The notes: generated by a model from the sequence alone, not told the origin. A stretch of DNA of 64,000 nt from Algoriphagus sp. TR-M9 (GCF_027594545.1 NZ_CP115160.1:877001-941000); one strand, 5' to 3'; positions 40,795 to 50,864 are shown, numbered from the stretch's first letter. Made by a program: numbers and translations.

Positions 40795-43700
40795 ATGAAA
40801 AAGCTATTACTATTCATGTGTATAGGCTGCTCAATCTCTTGGCAAGCGCTCGCGCAAGCCACAGATTTAATTGCATCCGGGCGGACTATTAACACTGCTG
40901 GAAAAGCCAGCAAAAACTATGATGATTTACAATTAAGCCTGAGTAAGCTGGAAAATGATTTTCGTGTTTCCATAGCTTATCAGGATGAACTGGTACGGGA
41001 TAAAAAATCCCGGGTCAAAACAGAGACATTTGAATCTGTAGAGCAGGGACTGAATTTGCTACTGCAAGGAACAGGGTTGAAATATGAAAAAGCCGGTGAG
41101 CGTTTTTATATCATTTCTCCCAAAAAAGCAAGTTCTGGAAGTACTGCTGCAAACCCCCAATCAATTTTAGTGAGCAATAGATCTTCTGGCCCTACGCTGA
41201 GGAGAAATTCTGCACTTAAATCCGAAAGTTCCAAAAACACCTTGAAGCGCATAGAAGTAGGGGGCAAGGTCACCGATGAAAACGGAATGGCGTTCCCCGG
41301 AGTGAATGTCTTGCTGAAAGGTACTGCTGTAGGAACAGTTTCAGACGCTGCAGGAGATTTTTTGATCAATGTAACCGATGAAAATTCTGTATTGGTATTC
41401 TCCTTTGTGGGCTACGTCAGTCAGGAAATAGTAGTGGGCAATAGGACAGTCATCAGTGTATCCATGCAGGTGGATGAAAGCAATCTGGAAGAAGTAGTGG
41501 TGACAGCGCTGGGGATAGAGAAAAATGCCAAAAGCTTAGGATACGCTACCTCTACTGTAAAGTCAGATGAGCTGACCGTAAACAGAACCCCTAACGTGAT
41601 GAACGCCCTACAGGGAAAAGTAGCCGGGGTCAATATCTCCACTTTGGGATCGGGACCAGGAGGTACTTCTAAGATCAGGATTCGCGGGCAATCTTCTATT
41701 TCCGGGCAAAACAATCCTCTGATCGTAGTCAATGGCGTTCCTATAGATAACACCAACTTTGGTTCTAACCCGGGAAACAATGCATCAGACAGCAGCATTG
41801 GTGTGCGTGGTGGAGGCAATACCTCTGATGGAGGCGATGGACTGTCCAGTATCAATCCTGATGACGTGGAGTCCATGACCATACTAAAAGGAGCCGCAGC
41901 GGCTGCACTCTATGGCTCACGAGCTAAAGACGGAGTGGTAATGATCACTACCAAAAGTAAGAACGACACCAGGGGCATAGGTGTGACTTATAATATTAAC
42001 TACACGAATGAAGCCTCTTTAGACTTTACAGATTATCAATATGAATATGGGCAAGGGGAGCAGGGAGTGAGACCTACTACACCTAATCCCACTTCAGGGC
42101 AATGGTCTTTTGGAGAAAAATTTGAGCCAGGAATGACACAGATGCTTTTTGATGGTGTCACTGTGCCATACGAGCCTGTGAGAGGTATAATCAATGATTT
42201 TTTCAGAAATGGCCAAAACGTTACCAACTCGATCACTTTAGCTACTTCTTCCGAAAAAGGCGGAATGAGCCTGTCATTTTCTGACCTGAACAGTAAGGGC
42301 ATAGTCCCTAACAACAGCTACAATAGAAAGACCATAAACTTAGGGTTTGCTTATGATTTGACCCCGAAGTTTAGTTTTAGAGGTAACTTCAATTACTCAT
42401 TTGAAGAAAACACCAATCCCCCCAATATTGGTCAGCAGGATAATACCATTCCGGTAGCACTGTATAATATGGCTAATTCCATGCCTTTGGATGTGCTGCG
42501 CGACAATAGGTATGATGCAGATGGAAACGAGGCCGTTTACTCTAGGTTCCGTAACAGAACCAATCCCTACTTCACTTTATCAGACCAATTTCAAAACATC
42601 AAAAGAGATAGGATTTTCGGGAATATTGCAGTGAAGTATAAATTTAACGACTGGCTGTTCATCCAAGGTAGAGTGGGAGAGGACTTTTGGTCCAGAGATC
42701 AGGATTACAATAATTTCCCAACCGGCCAGGCATCTAGGGCACCGGCACCCGCTGGTTTTGTCAATGGGGTGTATACTCAGGAACAAAGAAGGTTTCGGGA
42801 GATCAATACAGATTTCCTGATCAATGCCAATAAGCAATTTGGAGACCTGACGGTGAATGCAAATTTTGGTGGTAATCATATGCAGCGAAGATCTGACCTG
42901 AATAGTGTGCAGGTGACCGATTTCGTGGTAAGGGATCTTTATACCGTTCAAAACGGTAGAGCCAAAGACCCGATTTATGATCTGAATGAACGTGCTGTAA
43001 ACTCACTCTACGGCTCAGCCGAATTTTCGTATAAAGATCGACTCTTCCTCACCGGGACAGTCCGGAATGATTGGTTCTCCACTTTGTCTAAAGAAAACAG
43101 AAGTATCCTGTACCCTTCCGTATCTGCGAGCTGGGTGTTTACTGAAAATTTCACTCCTTCAGGTTGGTTGAACTTTGGTAAGATCCGGGCAGCCTATGCC
43201 GAAGTGGGATCAGATGCAGATGTGGGAGCCTATTCCAATGTGCTTTTTTACGGAATCAATAACAATCTCTTTGGCGGGCAGCCGGTAGGAGGACCTAACG
43301 GTACCAACCTGCCCAATCCAAATCTCCGCCCTATGCGGATCGGTGAAGCTGAGGTGGGATTTGAGCTTAGCATGTTCCAGAGCCGAGTGAGTTTGGACAT
43401 GGCGTTTTACCGCAAGTTAACCACAGACCAGATCGTAAGTGCACAGATTTCGGATGCCAGTGGTTTTGTGAATACCTCGATCAATAGTGGTCAGAGTGTG
43501 AATAAGGGAGTAGAAATGCTACTGACTTTGGTACCGGTAGAAAACAGCGATTTCACCTGGGAGTCCACATTCAATGCCGCTTATAATAAAACTGAAGTGT
43601 TGAGCTTGCTTACGGATACTCCAGGAGAAAGGATCACTGTAGGTACGCACGTGTTCAATGGTGAACTGCGGCAGATAGTAGGAATGGAAATGGGACAGGT

Positions 43701-44325
43701 TGCCGGTTTTGGTTATAGAAGAGACGAGCAGGGAAGAAAGATTTTTGGTGCTAACGGATTACCCCTCCGAACGACAGACTTGCTCAATTATGGTTCTGCA
43801 CTGCCCAACTGGGTTGGTGGTTGGAATAATTCATTCAACTACAAAGGAGTTATGCTATCCTTCCTCATAGACTTTAAGCTAGGCAACGTGATGCTTTCCG
43901 GTACCAACTTCAATGCGGTACGACATGGCTTGCACAAAATGACACTTGAAGGTAGAGAGGGCGGAGTAGTCGGAGATGGTGTAAATGAAGCCGGAGAGGT
44001 GAATACCGTAGTGGCTCCGGTGCAGTCTTACTGGGAAGTAGTAAGATCCCAGGCACTGGTGGAGCCGGTGATTTATGATGGAGGGTACTGGAAGTTGAGG
44101 CAGATTACCTTGGGTTATGATTTTACCAAGCATCTTCCTGCTAACCAGCCTTTCAAGTCTGTGAAGCTGAACTTTGTGGCCAATAATGTGCTCATGATTA
44201 AAAAATGGGTGGACAATATTGATCCGGAATCCTTCGGCTATACATCTGATAATCTGGTAGGCATGGAGTCCACAGGGCTTCCTTCTACCCGAGGTTTAGG
44301 TTTCAATCTGAATGTCAAATTTTAA
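40795..44325 (+). CDS. SusC/RagA-family TonB-linked outer-membrane transporter with STN domain
   Basis: 1176 residues. Signal peptide 1-21; STN signalling domain at about 45-108, the part that contacts FecR; carboxypeptidase-D regulatory-like domain at about 155-225 (GGKVTDENGMAFPGVNVLLKGT); TonB box region LEEVVVTALG at 231; plug domain with the SusC signature (IRGQSSISGQNNPLIVVNGVP); then a 22-strand barrel ending in FNLNVKF. It imports a ligand delivered by the SusD protein, driven by TonB. The STN domain marks it as a self-inducing transporter. Confidence 0.95.
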   Translation: MKKLLLFMCIGCSISWQALAQATDLIASGRTINTAGKASKNYDDLQLSLSKLENDFRVSIAYQDELVRDKKSRVKTETFESVEQGLNLLLQGTGLKYEKAGERFYIISPKKASSGSTAANPQSILVSNRSSGPTLRRNSALKSESSKNTLKRIEVGGKVTDENGMAFPGVNVLLKGTAVGTVSDAAGDFLINVTDENSVLVFSFVGYVSQEIVVGNRTVISVSMQVDESNLEEVVVTALGIEKNAKSLGYATSTVKSDELTVNRTPNVMNALQGKVAGVNISTLGSGPGGTSKIRIRGQSSISGQNNPLIVVNGVPIDNTNFGSNPGNNASDSSIGVRGGGNTSDGGDGLSSINPDDVESMTILKGAAAAALYGSRAKDGVVMITTKSKNDTRGIGVTYNINYTNEASLDFTDYQYEYGQGEQGVRPTTPNPTSGQWSFGEKFEPGMTQMLFDGVTVPYEPVRGIINDFFRNGQNVTNSITLATSSEKGGMSLSFSDLNSKGIVPNNSYNRKTINLGFAYDLTPKFSFRGNFNYSFEENTNPPNIGQQDNTIPVALYNMANSMPLDVLRDNRYDADGNEAVYSRFRNRTNPYFTLSDQFQNIKRDRIFGNIAVKYKFNDWLFIQGRVGEDFWSRDQDYNNFPTGQASRAPAPAGFVNGVYTQEQRRFREINTDFLINANKQFGDLTVNANFGGNHMQRRSDLNSVQVTDFVVRDLYTVQNGRAKDPIYDLNERAVNSLYGSAEFSYKDRLFLTGTVRNDWFSTLSKENRSILYPSVSASWVFTENFTPSGWLNFGKIRAAYAEVGSDADVGAYSNVLFYGINNNLFGGQPVGGPNGTNLPNPNLRPMRIGEAEVGFELSMFQSRVSLDMAFYRKLTTDQIVSAQISDASGFVNTSINSGQSVNKGVEMLLTLVPVENSDFTWESTFNAAYNKTEVLSLLTDTPGERITVGTHVFNGELRQIVGMEMGQVAGFGYRRDEQGRKIFGANGLPLRTTDLLNYGSALPNWVGGWNNSFNYKGVMLSFLIDFKLGNVMLSGTNFNAVRHGLHKMTLEGREGGVVGDGVNEAGEVNTVVAPVQSYWEVVRSQALVEPVIYDGGYWKLRQITLGYDFTKHLPANQPFKSVKLNFVANNVLMIKKWVDNIDPESFGYTSDNLVGMESTGLPSTRGLGFNLNVKF

Positions 44326-44336
44326 CCCATCTAGCC

Positions 44337-45854
44337 ATGAAAAAGATATCAAAATACCTACTAATCATAATTGTGGTACTGTATTCATCGGCTTGCGATA
44401 GCAATTTTGATGAGTTGAATACCAACAAAGTCAGCGCTACTTCCATAGATCCGGCATTTCAGTTGAATGCGGCTATAGTAGGCTGTGCCTTTCCTAATGG
44501 ATCCCTAGTCTATGACGTAGGAGTAGTCCAGCAGATCATTTCTCCAAACTCAGGATTGATGACCGGTGCCAATTTCAATCAGGACAATAGAACGTTGACC
44601 CAGGAGCTTTGGCAGGGCTATTATAGAAATGTCATCAAAAATACACGGGATGTAATCAGTCAGGTGGAGGAGGATCCCAGCCGGGCAAATCTGAAAAACA
44701 TGACACGGATCATTCAGGCTTTTGCTTTTATGGTATTGACTGATGAATATGGTAGTATCCCCTATTTCGAAGGAGGCAAAGGTTACTCAGATCAAATTTA
44801 CCTTCCGGTTTATGATTCTCAGGAAGCTATTTATGCGGATTTGATTAAAGAACTGACCGAGGCAACTTCTGCATTGGATGTTACCGGAACCGTAGAATCA
44901 GCAGATATTCTCTACGGTGGAGATTTGAATAAGTGGAAGAGCTTTGGCTATTCCCTTCTTTTGAGAGCTGGCATGAGACTCAGTGAAGCCGACCCTACTA
45001 AGGCTGCTCAGGTGGCTCAAACTGCCGTGCAAGGTGGGGTCATCCTGATGAATGAAGACAATGCTACGATCAATCATGACCCCAACTACACCAATCCCAT
45101 CGGGAATTTTCTCAATGCTACCGAGGCATCTAACTTCTATCTGACAGAACCCTTTGTGGACTATTTGCGCAGCAAAAATGACCCAAGACTAGCTGCCATC
45201 GCAGTGACCTATGTGGGTGCCAAATCCGGCCCTGAGCAAATCCCGGAAAACCAGACGTATGACGCAGCGGTGCATGTGGGCATACCTATGGGTAATGACA
45301 ACGCCGGAGCAGTGGAAGCGGCTAACGAACTAGGATTGGCGAGTTTCTATGAGTTTGCCCAGGCGGACAGAAGAAGAATTACCAAAAATACCGCTCCCAA
45401 TTTCCTGATCACAGCTTCGCAAAATTACCTGCTAATGGCAGAGGCTAGACAAAGAGGCTGGATCAGTAGTGGGTCAGTAGAAGAATACTACAATGCTGGT
45501 GTAAGGGCGCATATGAATCAACTGGGTATAATAGATGAGGGATCCAGTATTTCCCCGGCAGAAATCACGCAGTATCTGAATGAAAATCCATTTGATCCTA
45601 GCATGGCGATGGAGCAGATCAACACGCAGTATTGGGTGTCCTGCTTCCTAAATGGTCCAGAGGCCTTCGCTAATTTCCGTAGAACCGGTTACCCTGCGCT
45701 GAGCCCAAATCCATACCCGGGAAGAGAGGTAGAGTTTATTAACCGATTGACGTACCCCAATTCAGAGATTTCGGTGAATGCAGAGAACGTTTCGGCGGCG
45801 ATCGCTTCCCAAGGTCCGGACGACCTTGGCACAAAAGTATGGTGGGACAAATAA
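44337..45854 (+). CDS. SusD/RagB-family surface lipoprotein (SusD_2 type)
   Basis: 505 residues. A lipobox ends at Cys20 (VVLYSSACDS). TPR-like helices and the late FRRTGYPAL block are typical of the SusD-like_2 branch, which is often linked to non-starch substrates. It caps the SusC barrel on the cell surface and captures the ligand. Eleven bases separate it from susC, so they are cotranscribed. Confidence 0.93.
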   Translation: MKKISKYLLIIIVVLYSSACDSNFDELNTNKVSATSIDPAFQLNAAIVGCAFPNGSLVYDVGVVQQIISPNSGLMTGANFNQDNRTLTQELWQGYYRNVIKNTRDVISQVEEDPSRANLKNMTRIIQAFAFMVLTDEYGSIPYFEGGKGYSDQIYLPVYDSQEAIYADLIKELTEATSALDVTGTVESADILYGGDLNKWKSFGYSLLLRAGMRLSEADPTKAAQVAQTAVQGGVILMNEDNATINHDPNYTNPIGNFLNATEASNFYLTEPFVDYLRSKNDPRLAAIAVTYVGAKSGPEQIPENQTYDAAVHVGIPMGNDNAGAVEAANELGLASFYEFAQADRRRITKNTAPNFLITASQNYLLMAEARQRGWISSGSVEEYYNAGVRAHMNQLGIIDEGSSISPAEITQYLNENPFDPSMAMEQINTQYWVSCFLNGPEAFANFRRTGYPALSPNPYPGREVEFINRLTYPNSEISVNAENVSAAIASQGPDDLGTKVWWDK

Positions 45855-45860
45855 AAATAT

Positions 45861-45897
45861 AACCGAGCTTGGAAATTCCAGGTTCGGTTTTTTTATT
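45861..45897 (+). terminator. Rho-independent terminator or attenuator after susD
   Basis: A 12-bp stem with two G-U pairs (AACCGAGCTTGG / CCAGGTTCGGTT), 5-nt loop and seven T residues. It lies six bases past the susD stop and only about 18 bases before the next ATG, so downstream genes depend on read-through or on a promoter inside susD. Confidence 0.8.
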
Positions 45898-45914
45898 ATT
45901 AGTTATATTACAAA

Positions 45915-46850
45915 ATGACAAAAACCTATGTAACCCTATTGTTTCTATCATTAATTATGGTAGAATCTTTTGCGCAGCAGATTTCCAGAGAGGAAATGCT
46001 ATTTCTTACCCAGCAGTGGACTGGAGAGCGATTTGAAGATGGACGCCCCAAGGTCTCAGATGATATTCTGAGGCGGATGAAGGAAGTTTCGCATGACGAA
46101 GCTTGGGCGGTAATGAAAAATGAAGGCTACCGCTACCAATATGCGGATGGCTGGGGGCTGATGATCAATCCCGACAGTGTATTAGTGGGCAGAGCACTTA
46201 CCGCTACTTTTATGCCCGGCAGACCTGATATCCATGATGCCATAGATGAGCGAGGAAAAAAGGAGGGGAAACGCGGGCAGAATTCTTGGCCTGTTGACCT
46301 GCTCCAGCAAGGAGATGTTTACGTGGTAGACCAGTTTGGGATACACAATGGCGGGCCAACTATCGGCGATAATGTAGGCAATGCCATTTATGCCAAGTCT
46401 GGGAATGGGATAGTCTATGATGGTGCCATTCGTGACGTGGTAGGACTGAAGGAAATCGGTGGGTTTACATCTTATGTGGCCAGCTATCACCCCTCGCACC
46501 ACAATCAGCCCGGAGATCTAAACACCATGTTGATTGGTATCAATAAACCTACAAGGATACATCAGGTAACCGTGATGGCGGGAGATGTGGTATTGGGCAG
46601 AGACGGTGGAGTGTCCTTTATTCCGGCGCACCTGGCTGAGAAAGTAGTGGTGACTTCAGAGGTAGTACGGCTGCGGGATATGTTTGGGCACCAGCGACTG
46701 AGAGAGGGAACCTACACCGCCGGTCAGATAGATACCAGATGGTCTGAAGAGATAGAAAAGGACTTCTCCCAGTGGCTGGAAGAGCATATCGACGAGCTTC
46801 CAATAGCTAGAGAGCAGATCCAAGAGATACTAAAGAAAAGAACCTGGTAA
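45915..46850 (+). CDS. Exported RraA-like / HMG-aldolase-fold protein, copy 1
   Basis: 311 residues. A Sec signal (TYVTLLFLSLIMVESFAQ) is followed by about 65 extra residues and the RraA fold: GDNVGNAIYA (Gly151-Asp152-Asn153) and YDGAIRDVVGL (Asp169, Arg173, Asp174). In 4-hydroxy-4-methyl-2-oxoglutarate/oxaloacetate aldolases the Arg-Asp pair binds substrate and divalent metal for retro-aldol cleavage to pyruvate. E. coli RraA, an RNase E inhibitor, shares the fold but is cytoplasmic, which makes that role unlikely here. Followed after 26 bases by an exported enolase-superfamily gene, a pairing repeated downstream. Confidence 0.85.
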   Translation: MTKTYVTLLFLSLIMVESFAQQISREEMLFLTQQWTGERFEDGRPKVSDDILRRMKEVSHDEAWAVMKNEGYRYQYADGWGLMINPDSVLVGRALTATFMPGRPDIHDAIDERGKKEGKRGQNSWPVDLLQQGDVYVVDQFGIHNGGPTIGDNVGNAIYAKSGNGIVYDGAIRDVVGLKEIGGFTSYVASYHPSHHNQPGDLNTMLIGINKPTRIHQVTVMAGDVVLGRDGGVSFIPAHLAEKVVVTSEVVRLRDMFGHQRLREGTYTAGQIDTRWSEEIEKDFSQWLEEHIDELPIAREQIQEILKKRTW

Positions 46851-46876
46851 ACCTAAAATTAACCTATTAAATACTA

Positions 46877-48157
46877 ATGAATAACAAGAAGAATTCAAGA
46901 AGATCGTTTTTGCAAAAAGGAGCTGTAGCAGGACTTACAGGAGCCGGTATTTTATCAACCTTTGGACAGGGACTGAATGCTGCAGTAGTCAAGCAAAACC
47001 GGTATTCAAACCCCTCAGATCTAAAAATTACCGATGTCAAATGTGGATTTGTCCGTGGTGCAGTCTATGTGAAAATCTATACTAATCAAGACGTATGGGG
47101 ATGTGGGGAAGCGGTGGATGCTATCCATGGATCCTACTATCTGGTCAAGCGTCTTGGAAATCAACTGAGAGGACAAAACCCACTAAACCCGAATCGTCTA
47201 GCCGAGCAAATCCGCAAAGGTGCTTTTTTTGGCGGAGCACAATCTGGCGTATTTGTAGCAGTACTCACAGCCATAGAAACGGCCCTTTGGGATATTACAG
47301 GTAAAGTTTTTGGAGTTCCTGTTTACCAGCTTCTAGGAGGGAAATACCGGGATAAAATCAGGGTTTACTGCGATACTGCTTTGTATACCTCTACCAACCC
47401 TTCTCCAAGTGATTATGCCTCTGCCGCCAGGGGAGCTGTGGACCGAGGTTACAATGCGGTGAAATTTGATGTGGATGATGGGAGAGACCCTAATAAATAT
47501 GATCGATATAACTGGACGGCTAGTCCAGCAGAAATTGATCGTATGTACAATGCCATAGCAGCCGTACGGGAGGAAGTAGGCCCTAACATTGATATCTGTG
47601 TGGATATGCATGGAAGATATGATGCAGTCACAGGGATGAAAATGGCCAAAATGTATGAGCCTTTGAATCTGATGTGGCTAGAAGAACCGGTGCCGGCAGA
47701 TAACCCTGAAGTATATAAGCATATCACCCAGGAAACCAGCACTCCGATCTGTACCGGGGAAAACATTTATCTGGCTTATGGCTTCACTAAGTTACTTTCT
47801 GACGGCGCAGTCGATATCATCATGCCAGACCTGCAAAAGGCCGGAGGGCTAGGGGAAGGACAGCGAATCGCTAACCTCGCCAACCTTTATTATGTACCCT
47901 TTTCTCCGCACATGGTGGCTTCATTTTTAGGAGCAATGGCGAGTTGTCATGTCTGTGCTTCCGTACCAAATTTCCAGGTCATGGAGTGGCAAATCTATAT
48001 GGATACGGATCAGCTTTGGCAGGATATAGTGACTTATGATGGACCTAGAACTGAAAACAGTTTCATTACACTTTCTGAAAAGCCGGGAATAGGCGTAGAG
48101 ATCAACGAAGAAGGCATGAAGAAACATGCTGTTCCGGGCATTCCATTCTTTGAATAA
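46877..48157 (+). CDS. Tat-exported mandelate racemase/enolase-superfamily enzyme, copy 1
   Basis: 426 residues. SRRSFLQKG at 8-16 and a hydrophobic stretch form a twin-arginine signal. The capping domain runs to about 155 (GVPVYQLLGGKYRDKI) and the barrel carries the metal ligands Asp243 (CVDMHGRYD), Glu269 or 270 (WLEEP) and Glu295 (TGENIY), with His245 and His345 (SPHMVAS) as likely acid/base residues. This arrangement fits sugar-acid dehydratases of the galactonate/mannonate type, which make 2-keto-3-deoxy acids. Export by Tat implies folding with its metal in the cytoplasm and action in the periplasm. Confidence 0.88.
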   Translation: MNNKKNSRRSFLQKGAVAGLTGAGILSTFGQGLNAAVVKQNRYSNPSDLKITDVKCGFVRGAVYVKIYTNQDVWGCGEAVDAIHGSYYLVKRLGNQLRGQNPLNPNRLAEQIRKGAFFGGAQSGVFVAVLTAIETALWDITGKVFGVPVYQLLGGKYRDKIRVYCDTALYTSTNPSPSDYASAARGAVDRGYNAVKFDVDDGRDPNKYDRYNWTASPAEIDRMYNAIAAVREEVGPNIDICVDMHGRYDAVTGMKMAKMYEPLNLMWLEEPVPADNPEVYKHITQETSTPICTGENIYLAYGFTKLLSDGAVDIIMPDLQKAGGLGEGQRIANLANLYYVPFSPHMVASFLGAMASCHVCASVPNFQVMEWQIYMDTDQLWQDIVTYDGPRTENSFITLSEKPGIGVEINEEGMKKHAVPGIPFFE

Positions 48158-48185
48158 CCTTGGAGAAGAGTTCATCTGAAGACCA

Positions 48186-48217
48186 TAGGTCAATTTGGTT
48201 GCTGCTGAATTGACCTA
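48186..48217. promoter_or_regulatory. Inverted repeat before second rraA-like gene
   Basis: Perfect 10-bp arms TAGGTCAATT and AATTGACCTA with a 12-base loop, in the 109-base gap before 48267. No T-run follows. It may be an operator or an RNA stem that protects or ends a processed transcript. Confidence 0.5.
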
Positions 48218-48266
48218 CCGTCTAGGGTAAAAAGCGATTTTAAACAGTAACCTAACCCAATCTTAA

Positions 48267-49235
48267 ATGAGTAAAATAACCTCACCAATCCAAAAACTGA
48301 AATTTTCAATTGCTATCCTGGCCACTGCCTTTTCTCTGGGTCAGTCGCAAGGCTATGCCCAAAATGTAGGAGCGTCTCCTGAGTATATCAAGGCGCTGAC
48401 AGCGGAGTGGACCGGAGAGCGATTCGATGATGGAAGGCCCAAAGTTTCAGATGCCATTTTGGAGCGTTTGAAAAATATCTCAATAGAAGAAGCCTGGGGA
48501 GTACTGCGAAATAGAGGGTACCAAAATCAATATGAGGGAGACTGGCAGATTATGCTACCAGACGAGGCCATGACTGGTCGTGTGGTCACTGCCCAATACA
48601 TGCCCTTACGTCCGGATTTAGAAAAACAAGTCAAAGACCAAGGTGTGGAAAAAGAAGGCAGGGCTCCCACAGGAGGAACCAATTCCTGGCCTATAGATGT
48701 GCTGACTACTGGCGATGTGTATGTGGCAGATGGGTATGGCAAAATCGTCGATGGTACTTTGATAGGTGATAACCTCGGTAATGCCATTTTTGCTAAATCC
48801 CAACGAGGCGTCATCTTCAATGGCTCAGTCCGTGATCAGGAAGGCCTATCTGAAATCCAAGGGTTCAATGCCTGGATCAAGGGTCAAGATCCTTCTTACA
48901 TCCAGCAGATGATGCTGACTTCTATCAATGCTCCCATCAGAGTGGGCAGAGCTACGGTATTGCCTGGGGATGTGGTGCTCGCCAAAAAGTATGGCGTGAT
49001 ATTCATTCCAGCGCATTTGGTGGAGGAGTTAGTCTTAACCTCAGAAGTGACCGGACTCCGGGATGAATTTGGCCATCAAAGACTGCGAGAAGGAAAATAC
49101 CTGCCCGGCCAGATCGATAGCCAGTGGACGGAAGATATCAAAAAAGATTTTCTTGACTGGCTGAATAATTACCCAGGACAGCTCCCAATGACCAAGGAAG
49201 AACTGGATAATTACCTCAAAGAGCGTAATTATTGA
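48267..49235 (+). CDS. Exported RraA-like / HMG-aldolase-fold protein, copy 2
   Basis: 322 residues, a paralogue of the protein at 45915 with the same order: signal peptide (to about 32), WTGERFDDGRPKVSDAIL, RraA core and C-terminal FGHQRLREG and DWLNNYPG blocks. GDNLGNAIFA is kept, but the core motif reads FNGSVRD, so the Asp of the usual DGxxRD is Asn185, while Arg189 and Asp190 remain. Metal or substrate binding may be altered, or the second copy prefers another ligand. Cotranscription with neighbours is likely but gaps are over 100 bases. Confidence 0.83.
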   Translation: MSKITSPIQKLKFSIAILATAFSLGQSQGYAQNVGASPEYIKALTAEWTGERFDDGRPKVSDAILERLKNISIEEAWGVLRNRGYQNQYEGDWQIMLPDEAMTGRVVTAQYMPLRPDLEKQVKDQGVEKEGRAPTGGTNSWPIDVLTTGDVYVADGYGKIVDGTLIGDNLGNAIFAKSQRGVIFNGSVRDQEGLSEIQGFNAWIKGQDPSYIQQMMLTSINAPIRVGRATVLPGDVVLAKKYGVIFIPAHLVEELVLTSEVTGLRDEFGHQRLREGKYLPGQIDSQWTEDIKKDFLDWLNNYPGQLPMTKEELDNYLKERNY

Positions 49236-49273
49236 TCTCTAACTAAATTCATTTCAGGATTTTTAGCCGCCTA

Positions 49274-49341
49274 ACGTAGAAAGTATAGTTCCGCAGGTGG
49301 CTTGGAAAACTATGGATACTCATCTCGGGAAAATGCTACGT
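49274..49341 (+). ncRNA. Possible structured leader before second enolase-superfamily gene
   Basis: Nested complementary segments: ACGTAG (49274-49279) with CTACGT (49336-49341), AGTAT (49282-49286) with ATACT (49316-49320) and AGTT (49287-49290) with AACT (49308-49311). It lies 38 bases before the ATG at 49380. Structure is by eye only. Confidence 0.3.
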
Positions 49342-49379
49342 CCAACCAAATTCACGCGAACACAATAACCCAATTTACT

Positions 49380-50864
49380 ATGAAAAGCACACTTCAACAC
49401 CTTATCCAAAAGAGCAAACTGCAGGATCAGCAATTCGCCGCACAGCGACAAGCAGAAATCGATAACCCCTTGACGCTGAACAATCGCAGAGATTTTCTTA
49501 AAAAAACAGCTTTGGGAGGATTAAGCCTTTCTGCTTTGATGGGACTATCCATGGAAGATACGATGGCCGAGACCACCAAAAACGTGCGTAGAGCGTCAGC
49601 TCCTTCTGACCTGAAAATTACTGACCTTCGCTATGCCCATACCAATGTAATGAACGGAACAGCCATCATTCGCATCGACACTAATCAGGGTATTTCAGGC
49701 TTGGGAGAGGTGAGAGATGGTGCTGATCCTCGGTATGCACTCATGCTGAAAAGCAGAATTCTGGGAGAAAACCCATGTAATGTAGAGAAGATCTTTAAGA
49801 TCATTAAGCAATTCGGCGGACAGTCCCGTCAGGCAGGGGGTGTTTGTGGAGTGGAGATGGCACTGTGGGACTTATGTGGTAAAGCCTACAATGTGCCTGC
49901 CTGGCAGCTTTTAGGGGGCAGATACCGAGATTCAGTGAGATTGTATGCCGATACACCAGAGGCAGATTCCCCAGAGGAACAATTGAAACTCATCAAGTAC
50001 CGTACCGAAGAGCAGGGGTACACCTGGCTGAAGATGGATGTTTCCATAGGAGAGATTATGGATATTCCTGGCTGCATAGTGAATCCGGAGATTTTCAAAA
50101 TGGGAAGAAGCCAGTGGCAAGGTGGTTATATGTCCTATGCAAATACCGCTCACCCTTTTACCGGGGTTCAAATCACTGAAAAAGGCCTGGATGAACTGGC
50201 TAAAATTGTAGATCATGTTAGAGGTCTGGTAGGCTATGACATCCCGATCTCTACGGACCATTATGGACACTTTGACCTGAATAACTGTATTCGCCTAGGT
50301 GAAGCGCTGGACAAATACCGTTTGGCTTGGCTAGAGGATATGGTGCCATGGCAAATGTGGGAACAGCATAAGACCATTACTGAGGCGCTGAATACGCCTA
50401 CTACTACGGGTGAGGATATTTATCTTTTGGAATACTTCAAAGACTTGATAGATAATCATGCAGTGGATATTGTACATCCGGACTTAGCTTCCTCAGGTGG
50501 GCTCCTGGAAACCAAGAAAATTGCCGATTATGCAGAGGAAAAAGGCATAGGAATGGCCATGCACCAAGCTGGAACCCCAGTTTCCTTTATGGCAAATGTA
50601 CACTGTGCCGCTGCTACCCAAAACTTCCTGGCCCTAGAGCATCACTCTGTAGATGTGCCCTGGTGGGAAGATCTGGTGACTATGACCGGTGGAGGCAAAA
50701 TGATTGACAAAGGCTACGCTCCTGTGCCTTTGGATGCTCCCGGATTAGGAATAGAATTGAATGAGGAAGTGGTCAAGGAGCATCTTCATCCGTCGGATAC
50801 TTCGTTTTTTGCGCCTACAGATATGTGGAATGAGAAACGCTCTCACGACAGGACTTACAGTTAA
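49380..50864 (+). CDS. Tat-exported mandelate racemase/enolase-superfamily enzyme, copy 2
   Basis: 494 residues from the ATG at 49380; the frame is open back to 49302, but that stretch forms the nested stem described above and has no protein likeness. After an unusually long n-region, NNRRDFLKKTALGG at 34-47 is a twin-arginine signal. The barrel carries Asp293 (STDHYGHFD), Glu319 (WLEDM) and Glu345 (TGEDIY) as metal ligands, with His295 and His395 (MAMHQAG) as possible acid/base residues. An extra segment of about 40 residues (227-268) between barrel strands 2 and 3 is absent from copy 1. Probably a second sugar-acid dehydratase of different specificity. Confidence 0.86.
   Translation: MKSTLQHLIQKSKLQDQQFAAQRQAEIDNPLTLNNRRDFLKKTALGGLSLSALMGLSMEDTMAETTKNVRRASAPSDLKITDLRYAHTNVMNGTAIIRIDTNQGISGLGEVRDGADPRYALMLKSRILGENPCNVEKIFKIIKQFGGQSRQAGGVCGVEMALWDLCGKAYNVPAWQLLGGRYRDSVRLYADTPEADSPEEQLKLIKYRTEEQGYTWLKMDVSIGEIMDIPGCIVNPEIFKMGRSQWQGGYMSYANTAHPFTGVQITEKGLDELAKIVDHVRGLVGYDIPISTDHYGHFDLNNCIRLGEALDKYRLAWLEDMVPWQMWEQHKTITEALNTPTTTGEDIYLLEYFKDLIDNHAVDIVHPDLASSGGLLETKKIADYAEEKGIGMAMHQAGTPVSFMANVHCAAATQNFLALEHHSVDVPWWEDLVTMTGGGKMIDKGYAPVPLDAPGLGIELNEEVVKEHLHPSDTSFFAPTDMWNEKRSHDRTYS

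Noticed and set aside
49302..49379. Extended start for the second enolase-superfamily protein
   Set aside because: The extra 26 residues have no likeness to the family, and the DNA forms a nested stem; the ATG at 49380 is preferred, though not proven.
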